DNA of 39,700 nucleotides from positions 1-39,700 of the forward strand of contig CADAVS010000004.1 of the NCBI GenBank assembly GCA_902791425.1. Direction: 5' to 3'. This DNA comes from an uncultured Ruminococcus sp. (GTDB taxonomy: Bacteria; Bacillota; Clostridia; Monoglobales; Monoglobaceae). The translations under genes were made by a program, and so were the position numbers. The notes below the pieces were generated by a model that saw nothing but the letters and a program-made list of their open reading frames with translations, was not told the origin of the DNA and did not search any database. This document shows, piece by piece, positions 32,648-39,700 of this stretch. Position 1 is the first letter of the stretch; each line of letters opens with the position of its first letter.

Positions 32648-33072
32648 CTCAAATCCTCCAATCTCTTGTTTTCGCCGAGAGCCGCAACAGCCTCGGTAAA
32701 CTCATTCATTGTCTGTGCAAACTTTGCACCCTCGGCGGCAGATACCCATTCAACACGGGTACGCTCTTTTTCAATTCCGAGGTAGTTCAGCATAGAGAAC
32801 AGCAGTGCCATTCTTCTTCTTGTATAATAATTTCCTGATGTATAGTGACAATCACCCGGATGACATCCGCAAAGGATTACACCATCAGCACCCCGTTGAA
32901 ACGCACGGAGTATAAACATAGGGTTTACACGGCACGAGCAGGGAACCTTGATAATCTTAACATTTTCAGGATAAGCCAATCTGTTATTACCTGCAAGGTC
33001 TGCACCTGCGTATGAACACCAGTTACAGCAAAAAGCCACTATTTTAGGTTGAAATTCGCCATTTATCTGCAT
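32635..33072 (-). CDS. FlxD/MvhD-like [2Fe-2S] protein
   Basis: The 145-residue protein matches the MvhD family, which links an electron donor module to HdrA. Conserved cysteines are in FCCNWCSYAGAD, KVPCSCRVNP and LCGCHPGDCHY. The family start (P-x-I-V-A-F-C-C-x-W-C) is intact. The gene overlaps hdrA by 10 bases, indicating coupled translation and a direct partner role. Confidence 0.94.
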   Translation of the reverse strand: MQINGEFQPKIVAFCCNWCSYAGADLAGNNRLAYPENVKIIKVPCSCRVNPMFILRAFQRGADGVILCGCHPGDCHYTSGNYYTRRRMALLFSMLNYLGIEKERTRVEWVSAAEGAKFAQTMNEFTEAVAALGENKRLEDLRCKK

Positions 33073-35057
33073 ATAGCATCCACCTCCGCAATAATCTGTT
33101 TTGTTGCAAAGCCCTTAAGGTCCATAGCACCTGACGGGCACGCAACTGTACAAGCACCGCAGCCCTGACACACAGCCTCATTGACAGAAGCCACACGTCT
33201 TACCCTTGTTGTTCTGTCAGGCATACGGAATTCTTTGTCAACATAAGTGATAGCACCATAAGGACAAACTCTTTCACAGGAGGAACAGCCGTTACACATA
33301 AGCTCGTCTGAACCTGCGACACACGGGTTACCTGTAAGCTTATCCTTTGCCAGCAAGCCGATAACCTTCGCAGCAGCCGCACTTGCCTGAGAAACTGTTT
33401 CAGGAATATCCTTAGGTCCTTGACAAGTACCCGATAAGAATACACCTGCTGTTGGGCTTTCTACGGGACGGAGCTTAGGATGGGCTTCTGTAAAGAAGTC
33501 GTTGGTATCCATACTTGCTGTAAGCTGAGTTGCAAGAGGTCTTGCAGACTTGTCAGGCTCGATAGCGGCAGCTAATACAACCAAGTCCGCCTCAATGTGC
33601 AACTGCTTGTTTGCAAGAATGTCAGATGCCTGAACCATCAGCTTGTCACCCTCCGGTGATACCTTGCCCACCATACCCTTGATGTAGTGAACACCATATT
33701 CCTCAACGGCACGGCGATAAAATTCATCAAATGCCTTACCCGGAGTTCTTACGTCTATGTAGAATACATAAACATCAGTATCGGGATACTTATCTCTTGT
33801 GAGCATTGCGTGCTTTGCGGTATACATACAACAAATCTTTGAACAATACTCCTTACCCTTTTCGGCACAAGCTGAACAACGGGAACCCACACACTGTACA
33901 AACACGATTGTGTGTGGATGCTTGCCGTCAGAGGGGCGAACAAGCTTGCCTGCGGACGGGCCTGCGGCATTTGTCAAACGCTCAAATTCAAGAGAGGTGA
34001 TAACGTCCTTTGACTGATTGTATGCATACTCGTCAAACTTATCCATACTAATTGGATTAAAGCCTGTTGCCGCAACGATTGCACCGTATTTTTCTTCTAT
34101 AATCTCGTCCTTCTGAGTATAATCTATAGCACCTGCGGTACAAACCTTTGAGCAAACACCGCACTTACCTGTCTTTAACATCGTACAATAGTCTGCATCT
34201 ATTGTTGCAACCTTAGGAACAGCCTGTGCAAAAGGAATATATATTGCACGTCTGTTGTCCATACCCAGGTTGAACTCATTGGGAACCTTTTTCTGCGGAC
34301 ATTTTTCTGTGCAAATTCCACAGCCTGTACAAATATCCTCGTTTACGAAACGAGCCTTCTTTCTGATTTTAACATCAAAGTTGCCGACAAAGCCTCCAAC
34401 CTCTTCTATCTCACTGTAAGAGAAAATGCGGATATTTTCATTCTGTGCCACATCCACCATCTTAGGTGTGAGGATACAAGCCGCACAGTCAAGTGTCGGG
34501 AAGGTCTTATCAAGCTGAGCCATCTTACCGCCGATTGTCGGCTTCTTCTCAACTATATCAACGGGGAAGCCTGCCTCTGCTATATCGAGAGCCGTCTGGA
34601 TGCCTGCGATACCGCCACCGATAACAAGGGCTCTCTTTGTAACCGGGCTTTCTCCCGGTTTAAGGGGAGCATTAAGGTTAACCTTTGCAACTGCCGCCTT
34701 ACCTAAAATTATAGCCTTTTCTGTTCCCGTGGGCATATCTTTGTGTACCCAAGAACATTGTTCACGTATGTTTGCAATCTCAACCATATATGGATTAAGA
34801 CCTGCGGCTGCCGCAGTCTTACGGAAGGTTGCCTCGTGCATTCTCGGTGAACAAGAACATACAACAATACCTGTGAGCTTATGCTCTGCTATGGCATTTT
34901 TTATAATATCCTGTCCTGCTTGAGAACACATATATTGATAATTCGTGGAAAAGACAACACCCGGCTCATTTTGCAGAGCATCTGATACTGCCTGTACATC
35001 CACGGTGCCGGCGATATTACTACCGCACCAACACACGAATACGCCTATTCTTTGCAT
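33063..35057 (-). CDS. hdrA: Heterodisulfide reductase subunit A (electron-bifurcating flavoprotein)
   Basis: This 664-residue flavo-iron-sulfur protein is the bifurcation centre of Hdr complexes. The N-terminal domain has the CWCGSNIAGTVDV start and VCSCSPRMHE. The FAD motif GGGIAGIQTAL lies near residues 148-158, followed by KMAQLDKTFPTLDCAACILTPKM. Central ferredoxin-like cysteines (CTGCGICTEKCP), CVGSRCSAC, YCSKICCMY and two C-terminal [4Fe-4S] motifs (CNGCSSCERVCP and CQGCGACTVACP) follow. The length matches the family. It is preceded by hdrC (16 bases) and overlaps the flxD-like gene. Confidence 0.96.
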   Translation of the reverse strand: MQRIGVFVCWCGSNIAGTVDVQAVSDALQNEPGVVFSTNYQYMCSQAGQDIIKNAIAEHKLTGIVVCSCSPRMHEATFRKTAAAAGLNPYMVEIANIREQCSWVHKDMPTGTEKAIILGKAAVAKVNLNAPLKPGESPVTKRALVIGGGIAGIQTALDIAEAGFPVDIVEKKPTIGGKMAQLDKTFPTLDCAACILTPKMVDVAQNENIRIFSYSEIEEVGGFVGNFDVKIRKKARFVNEDICTGCGICTEKCPQKKVPNEFNLGMDNRRAIYIPFAQAVPKVATIDADYCTMLKTGKCGVCSKVCTAGAIDYTQKDEIIEEKYGAIVAATGFNPISMDKFDEYAYNQSKDVITSLEFERLTNAAGPSAGKLVRPSDGKHPHTIVFVQCVGSRCSACAEKGKEYCSKICCMYTAKHAMLTRDKYPDTDVYVFYIDVRTPGKAFDEFYRRAVEEYGVHYIKGMVGKVSPEGDKLMVQASDILANKQLHIEADLVVLAAAIEPDKSARPLATQLTASMDTNDFFTEAHPKLRPVESPTAGVFLSGTCQGPKDIPETVSQASAAAAKVIGLLAKDKLTGNPCVAGSDELMCNGCSSCERVCPYGAITYVDKEFRMPDRTTRVRRVASVNEAVCQGCGACTVACPSGAMDLKGFATKQIIAEVDAICR

Positions 35058-35073
35058 TTTTGTCTTTTCCTCC

Positions 35074-35466
35074 TTACTTACTATATTTTCTAAGTGCGCT
35101 GACTATTGCTTGCTGTGGCATATCCTCGTCAAGCAGAGCCGGAATATCGTCTGCTTTTAAGTGATTTGCACCTTGCTTGCGGATAACCGCAAGACGTACA
35201 GCCTCAACCAGCTTTGCAGGCTCAACTCCCCTTGGACATCTCTCTATGCAAGCAAAACAAGTAAGACATTGATACAGGGATTTAGACTCTAAAAGCGGCT
35301 GAACGTCACCGTTTTCTACCATATACACAAACTGATGCGGATGATATTCCATCTCGTCATACGCAGGACAAGTTGCAGAACATTTACCGCAACGCATACA
35401 CTTTTTTGGGTTTACTCCGCTGATGCGGATAATTTCTTTTTGGAGATTTTCTGTACTGTTATTCAT
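35074..35466 (-). CDS. hdrC: Heterodisulfide reductase subunit C
   Basis: This 130-residue protein has two [4Fe-4S] motifs, CMRCGKCSATCP near residue 21 and CLTCFACIERCP near residue 66, in the usual HdrC arrangement. It passes electrons from HdrA to HdrB. It follows hdrB with no gap, and hdrA comes 16 bases later. Confidence 0.94.
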   Translation of the reverse strand: MNNSTENLQKEIIRISGVNPKKCMRCGKCSATCPAYDEMEYHPHQFVYMVENGDVQPLLESKSLYQCLTCFACIERCPRGVEPAKLVEAVRLAVIRKQGANHLKADDIPALLDEDMPQQAIVSALRKYSK

Positions 35467-36246
35467 TTAGTTCTCCTCCTTTACACCGAGTGCCTCTGCA
35501 AGCAGTTCAGTAAAGTAAACAACAGGAATTTCACTGCCGTTCTTCTCTAAATTATACTTACAAAGAGGACAAGCCGTAACAATTATCTCAGCACCGTTAT
35601 TTACAGCACTGTCAGTTACCTTGTTACTTCTTATCTTTGCTGACTCAGGGTTTTCCAATGCGATATATCCGCCGCAACATTCGTTTCTGTACGGATAAAC
35701 CACAGGCTCTCCGCCAAGTGCGGAAATCAAATCTTCGATAATAGTCGGGTTCTCGGGGTCGTCCATCTGCATAACGCTGCTCGGTCTGAGGAGCAAGCAA
35801 CCGTAATATGCGGCAACCTTTTTACCCTCTAATGACTTTTTAACCTTTTCGGCTACCTTATCAAAGCCTACCTCATCGCGAAGGAGCTCCAAAAAGTGCA
35901 TAACCTTAGCTTCACCATTATATTCTTCATCAACATATTGGTTTACACGGAAGTTAAATTCCTCATCTGTCTGCATTGCATTGTTTGTCTGCTTTATAAC
36001 ATTGTGACAGGCAGAGCAAACAGAAACGAGAATTTGGTCTTTCTTTGCTGCCTCTGACAAGGCTCTGACAGATGACAGCTTTGTAGCTATCTCGTCACGG
36101 GCAGTTGTAAACACACCGCCGCAACATTGCCAATTTTCGATTTCCTCTAAGGTGATATCAAGAACCTCTGCACTTTTTCTTGTATATTTGTCAAGCTCTT
36201 TAGCTTTAGTCTTTAAGGTACAGCCCGGAAAGTATGATACCTTCAT
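35467..36246 (-). CDS. hdrB: Heterodisulfide reductase subunit B (CCG-domain)
   Basis: This 259-residue protein has two CCG repeats: PGC near residue 9 with CCGG and CSAC, then YYGC with CCGG and CPLC. These bind the noncubane [4Fe-4S] clusters that cleave disulfides in HdrB. No methanogen cofactor genes are present, so the bacterial electron acceptor must be something else. The iron-sulfur subunit of the fumarate reductase in this operon, or a thiol/disulfide carrier, are the candidates. Confidence 0.94.
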   Translation of the reverse strand: MKVSYFPGCTLKTKAKELDKYTRKSAEVLDITLEEIENWQCCGGVFTTARDEIATKLSSVRALSEAAKKDQILVSVCSACHNVIKQTNNAMQTDEEFNFRVNQYVDEEYNGEAKVMHFLELLRDEVGFDKVAEKVKKSLEGKKVAAYYGCLLLRPSSVMQMDDPENPTIIEDLISALGGEPVVYPYRNECCGGYIALENPESAKIRSNKVTDSAVNNGAEIIVTACPLCKYNLEKNGSEIPVVYFTELLAEALGVKEEN

Positions 36247-36264
36247 TTATGCTACCTCCTAAAA

Positions 36265-37641
36265 TTATACCATCTGCTCAGGATGGAATACTTCGTCAAA
36301 TTTTTCAGCTGTGAGAAAACCTAATTCAACACAGGCTTCCTTTAATGAGATGTTATCTTTAAATGCCTTCTTCGCCGTCTTTGCCGCATTCTCGTAACCA
36401 ATATATGGGTTAAGAGCAGTAACAAGCATAAGTGAGTTGTGAAGGTTATGATGCATTTTCTCTTTGTTAGCTTTGATACCTACAGCACAGTTTTTGTTGA
36501 ATGAGAGAATTGCCTCAGCCAAAAGTCTTGCGGATTGCAAGAAGTTGTAGATACAAACAGGCATAAATACGTTAAGCTCAAAGTTACCCTGTGATGCCGC
36601 CATAGAAACCGCAACATCATTACCCATAACCTGAACAGCAACCATAGTAACTGCCTCACACTGTGTCGGATTTACCTTGCCGGGCATAATTGAAGAACCC
36701 GGCTCGTTCTCAGGAATAAAAATTTCGCCAAGACCATCTCTCGGACCGCTTGCAAGCCAACGAACGTCGTTTGCAATCTTCATCATATCAGCCGCAAGAG
36801 CCTTGATTGCACCGTGGGCGAACACCAATTCGTCCTTTGATGTAAGAGCGTGGAACTTGTTTTCCGCAGTAACGAAGGGCTTACCTGTAAGACCTGAAAC
36901 CTTTTCAGCAACAAGCTCGCCAAAGCCATCAGGAGCGTTAAGTCCTGTACCTACCGCAGTTCCGCCAAGAGCCAACTCATACAGAGGCTTAACTGCCATC
37001 TTTAAGAGTGCCACGTCTTTTTCAAGACTTGAACGCCAACCGCTTATTTCCTGAGAAAATGTGATAGGAGTTGCATCCTGAAGGTGAGTTCTGCCGCTCT
37101 TTACTATACCTTCGTTTTCCTTTTCAAGACCTTTGAATGTATCAATAAGAGTCTGAGCCGCAGGGATGAGTTTGTCCTCAAGCATTAAAACTGCCGCAAT
37201 GTGCATAGCTGTCGGGAATGTATCATTTGATGACTGACTCATATTTACATCATCATTGGGATGAAGAATTTTATCGCCTGCAATTTCATTTCCTTTGTTG
37301 GCGATAACCTCATTGGCATTCATATTGGATTGTGTACCCGAACCCGTCTGCCATACAACGAGAGGAAAGTTATCATTGAGCTTGCCTGAAATAACCTCGT
37401 CACAGGCACCGCTTATAGCCTCAAGCTTTGCCGCTGTCATTTTTTCGGGACGAAGCTGGCTGTTTGCCTGTGCGGCAGCCTTCTTTAAGATACCAAATGC
37501 GTGAGTAATCTCTCTTGGCATTGTTTCAATATTAACACCGATTTCAAAATTCTCGTGACTTCTCTGGGTTTGAGCCGCCCATAGCTTGTCTGCAGGAACC
37601 TTGACTTCACCCATTGAGTCGTGTTCAATACGATAGTCCAT
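36265..37641 (-). CDS. fumC: Fumarate hydratase, class II
   Basis: This 458-residue iron-free fumarase interconverts malate and fumarate. The signature GSSIMPGKVNPTQ, the GRTHLQDATPI motif and the SSNDTFPTAMH segment are present and the length is typical. Class II enzymes are oxygen-stable homotetramers. The gene lies between malate dehydrogenase and hdrB in the operon, supplying fumarate to the reductase. Confidence 0.97.
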   Translation of the reverse strand: MDYRIEHDSMGEVKVPADKLWAAQTQRSHENFEIGVNIETMPREITHAFGILKKAAAQANSQLRPEKMTAAKLEAISGACDEVISGKLNDNFPLVVWQTGSGTQSNMNANEVIANKGNEIAGDKILHPNDDVNMSQSSNDTFPTAMHIAAVLMLEDKLIPAAQTLIDTFKGLEKENEGIVKSGRTHLQDATPITFSQEISGWRSSLEKDVALLKMAVKPLYELALGGTAVGTGLNAPDGFGELVAEKVSGLTGKPFVTAENKFHALTSKDELVFAHGAIKALAADMMKIANDVRWLASGPRDGLGEIFIPENEPGSSIMPGKVNPTQCEAVTMVAVQVMGNDVAVSMAASQGNFELNVFMPVCIYNFLQSARLLAEAILSFNKNCAVGIKANKEKMHHNLHNSLMLVTALNPYIGYENAAKTAKKAFKDNISLKEACVELGFLTAEKFDEVFHPEQMV

Positions 37642-37673
37642 TTCTATATCCTCCTTAATATTAAATACAAATT

Positions 37674-38618
37674 TTAGATTACAGTGGCGTTTATGATTTC
37701 CTTAAGCTTGTCTGCACTGTTACGAAGCTTCAATATCTCATCATCATTAAGCGGAAGCATAACCTTACTGCGGATACCCTTATTACCTACAACACTGAGT
37801 GTACTTAAGCAAACGTCATCAATTCCGTACTCTCCGTGCATCATTGTGGAAATTGTCATAGTTGTGTCAATACCTCCGAGCAAACACTTACAGATATGGC
37901 ATACTGAAATTGAAACCGCATAAAATGTTGCACCCTTGCGTTCAATAACTCTGCCCCCTGATTTACGAACGTGCTCAAGTATTTCTTCTCTGTCAAGTTC
38001 AGGAAGAATAGTAGATCCTGTTGAGAATGATTTAGGGCAGTCGTCAATGTGTACATTTGAAATGTTTGCAAGTGACCAAGGAATAAATGATGAGTCACCG
38101 TGTTCACCCAATACATAAGCGTGAACATTGTTCTGGCTTATTTTGTAGTATTCGGAAAGACGTGAACGCAATCTTGCAGTATCAAGAATTGTACCTGAAC
38201 CGATAATGCGTTCCTCAGGAATACCTGAGCACTTACAAAATGCATAAGTCAAAATATCAACAGGGTTACTTACAAGAAGGTAAACAGCATCAGGTGCATA
38301 GTGTGTAATCTCAGGTATAATGCCCTTTAACACATCAATGTTTGTCTGAGCAAGCTCAAGTCTTGTCTGACCTGCTTTTCTTGGTATTCCTGATGTAATG
38401 ATTACAATATCTGAATTTTCAGCATCTTCATATGAGCCTGCATATACACTGCAAGGATTACAGAAGGGGATACCCTGTCTGATATCAAGTGCCTCTCCGA
38501 GAGCCTTTTCGTTGTTAATGTCAATCATAACGATTTCCGAGCAAATACCGTTAACCGTCAATGTGTAGGCGATGGTTGAACCAACACTTCCGCTTCCGAT
38601 AATAGTAATTTTATTCAT
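37674..38618 (-). CDS. mdh: Malate dehydrogenase (LDH-like family; automatic labels may say L-lactate dehydrogenase)
   Basis: The 314-residue protein has the NAD motif GSGSVG at residues 8-13, Asp33 favouring NAD, and the catalytic His in GEHGDSS. The substrate-specificity loop reads GIPRKAGQTR (77-86). The residue aligned with lactate dehydrogenase Gln102 is Arg80, the mark of malate/oxaloacetate specificity, and Arg86 is the mobile-loop arginine. Together with fumarase next door this argues for malate dehydrogenase working in the reductive direction. The lactate activity of some relatives cannot be excluded. Confidence 0.82.
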   Translation of the reverse strand: MNKITIIGSGSVGSTIAYTLTVNGICSEIVMIDINNEKALGEALDIRQGIPFCNPCSVYAGSYEDAENSDIVIITSGIPRKAGQTRLELAQTNIDVLKGIIPEITHYAPDAVYLLVSNPVDILTYAFCKCSGIPEERIIGSGTILDTARLRSRLSEYYKISQNNVHAYVLGEHGDSSFIPWSLANISNVHIDDCPKSFSTGSTILPELDREEILEHVRKSGGRVIERKGATFYAVSISVCHICKCLLGGIDTTMTISTMMHGEYGIDDVCLSTLSVVGNKGIRSKVMLPLNDDEILKLRNSADKLKEIINATVI

Positions 38619-38641
38619 AATTTTTCTCTCCTTAAAAAAGA

Positions 38642-39700
38642 TTATTTATTTTCATTTGATTTGTAAACGCCAACAGCACCCTTAATTGTCTTTTCGTATG
38701 CCTGCATTCCATATTTGTCAACTTCACTTTTATCCTTTGCACCGTGGGTTAAGCAACCTGCACCGCCGATACATCCACCGTTACAAGCCATACCCTCGAT
38801 AAAGTTTACATCTATAAGATTTTTGTTCTTTTTAATCAGAGCAATCTTACATTCCTCAATTCCGTCACAGGAAATACCCTTGACCTCAAAATCATTAATA
38901 TTTTGTTCCTTAAGTGCCTCAACCACCGCATCGGACAGTCCTCCGCAACGGGCAAAAATTCTTCCGTAATATGATGCATTGTCAAGCACTCCTTCTTCAA
39001 GAGTTGTGATATCTATATCGCGACTGTCAAACAATGCCTGCAATTCTTCAAAGGTGAGAACCACATCAACATAAGGCTTTACTTTATCAAGCTGTATCTC
39101 CGCTTTTTTTGCGGTACACGGACCGATAAAGATTATCTTTGCACTCTCGTCAGTTTCCTTGATATATTTTGCAATTCTTGCCATAGGCGACAAATTGTGT
39201 GAAATGTTCTCCTTCATATCAGGGAAGTTCTTCTCAACATATCTTACAAATCCTGGACAGCACGAGCTGGTAAGGAAACCCTTTTCCACAAGCTCTTTCG
39301 ACTCCTCCATAGCAACCATATCTGCGCCGAGTGCAGCCTCAACCGTTGTGTATGCACCGAGTTCCTTAATTCCCGTGACCACCTGTCCAAGCTTCGCATA
39401 TGTAAATTGGCTGGAAACAGACGGAGCAACTACCGCATATACCTTATATTTTGTGTTGTTCTCGCTGTTCTTGATTATATCTATTGCATCTAAGATATAA
39501 GACTTATCCGAGATTGCACCGAAAGGACATTGGTAAACACAAGCGCCGCAGGATATACACTTTTCATTATCAATCTTAGCAGCCTTATTCTCGTCCATAG
39601 AAATCGCCTTGATTTTGCAAGCACTCTGACAAGGACGTATATGATGTGTAATCGCACTGTACGGACAAACCTTGGAACAAGCACCGCACTCCTTACACTT
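38642..39700 (-). CDS. [FeFe]-hydrogenase-like protein (N-terminus beyond the window)
   Basis: The frame stays open to the window edge, leaving 352 residues. Ferredoxin-like cysteine motifs come first (CKECGACSKVCP at the edge, then CISCGACVYQCP). The H-cluster motifs follow: L1 TSCCPGF, L2 GPCTAKKAE and L3 GMACNGGCIGG, so the four H-cluster cysteines are present. The L2 motif starts with Gly instead of the Met of classical HydA, as in the group B monomeric enzymes. It is the first visible gene of the operon and could evolve H2 from ferredoxin, oxidise H2, or act as a sensor. Activity is inferred. Confidence 0.88.
   Translation of the reverse strand, partial: KCKECGACSKVCPYSAITHHIRPCQSACKIKAISMDENKAAKIDNEKCISCGACVYQCPFGAISDKSYILDAIDIIKNSENNTKYKVYAVVAPSVSSQFTYAKLGQVVTGIKELGAYTTVEAALGADMVAMEESKELVEKGFLTSSCCPGFVRYVEKNFPDMKENISHNLSPMARIAKYIKETDESAKIIFIGPCTAKKAEIQLDKVKPYVDVVLTFEELQALFDSRDIDITTLEEGVLDNASYYGRIFARCGGLSDAVVEALKEQNINDFEVKGISCDGIEECKIALIKKNKNLIDVNFIEGMACNGGCIGGAGCLTHGAKDKSEVDKYGMQAYEKTIKGAVGVYKSNENK

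Noticed and set aside
33063-36246. Methanogen-type heterodisulfide reductase acting on CoM-S-S-CoB
   Set aside because: The Hdr genes are clear, but no coenzyme M/B or methanogenesis genes occur and the surroundings are bacterial. The name is kept only as a family label.
1-39700. CRISPR arrays, tRNA genes, complete insertion sequences
   Set aside because: No regularly spaced repeats, no cloverleaf sequence and no transposase with terminal repeats were seen on either strand.

Overview
The window looks like a stretch of chromosome from a strictly anaerobic, spore-forming member of the Clostridia, perhaps a gut or rumen type. The evidence is the low-to-middling GC, the SpoVT regulator, Firmicutes-style Shine-Dalgarno sites, a ferredoxin-centred energy metabolism and the absence of any oxygen-respiration gene. 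I cannot name the genus from the sequence alone.

Layout. 1-1250: the scar of an integrated element (tail of a membrane protein, a broken small reading frame, and a tyrosine integrase missing its N-terminal half) next to the rplM-rpsI operon, which has its own consensus promoter and a 5' leader hairpin. 2317-8520 (minus): a housekeeping group, reading from an SLH-anchored M13 metallopeptidase through a 2-hydroxyacid dehydrogenase, dCMP deaminase, dxr and rseP. 8734-16835 (plus): tsaE-tsaB-dacF, a Ser-rich single-pass membrane protein, pyrH-frr-uppS-cdsA and a Na/phosphate cotransporter. 16900-23516 (minus): an eight-gene operon with a branched-chain aminotransferase, a P-loop ATPase, a four-subunit 2-oxoacid:ferredoxin oxidoreductase, an XRE-cupin regulator and an AMP-forming acyl-CoA synthetase. 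23602-25426 (minus): an amidohydrolase, a tiny Cys-rich membrane protein and spoVT. 25427-26177: a gene-poor stretch with the spoVT leader and an independently promoted and terminated, strongly structured plus-strand transcript. 26178-39700 (minus): one closely packed operon of at least 13 genes.

That last operon is the most striking part. It encodes an [FeFe]-hydrogenase-like protein, malate dehydrogenase, fumarase, HdrB-HdrC-HdrA, an MvhD-like protein (FlxD), FlxC, FlxB, FlxA, a soluble fumarate-reductase iron-sulfur and flavoprotein pair, and an AspT/SucE-type transporter. Read as a pathway it runs oxaloacetate to malate to fumarate to succinate, with succinate export. The reductase has no membrane anchor and sits beside the complete parts list of an NADH-oxidising, HdrA-type electron-bifurcating complex. 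The simplest hypothesis is a cytoplasmic bifurcating fumarate reductase that couples NADH-dependent fumarate reduction to reduction of ferredoxin. The ferredoxin could then feed the hydrogenase, or the reductive carboxylation of acyl-CoAs to 2-oxo acids by the 16.9-23.5 kb operon, which makes amino acids from branched or aromatic short acids.

I saw no tRNA or rRNA genes, no CRISPR array and no complete insertion sequence. Functions are assigned by recognising motifs by eye; no database search was run.
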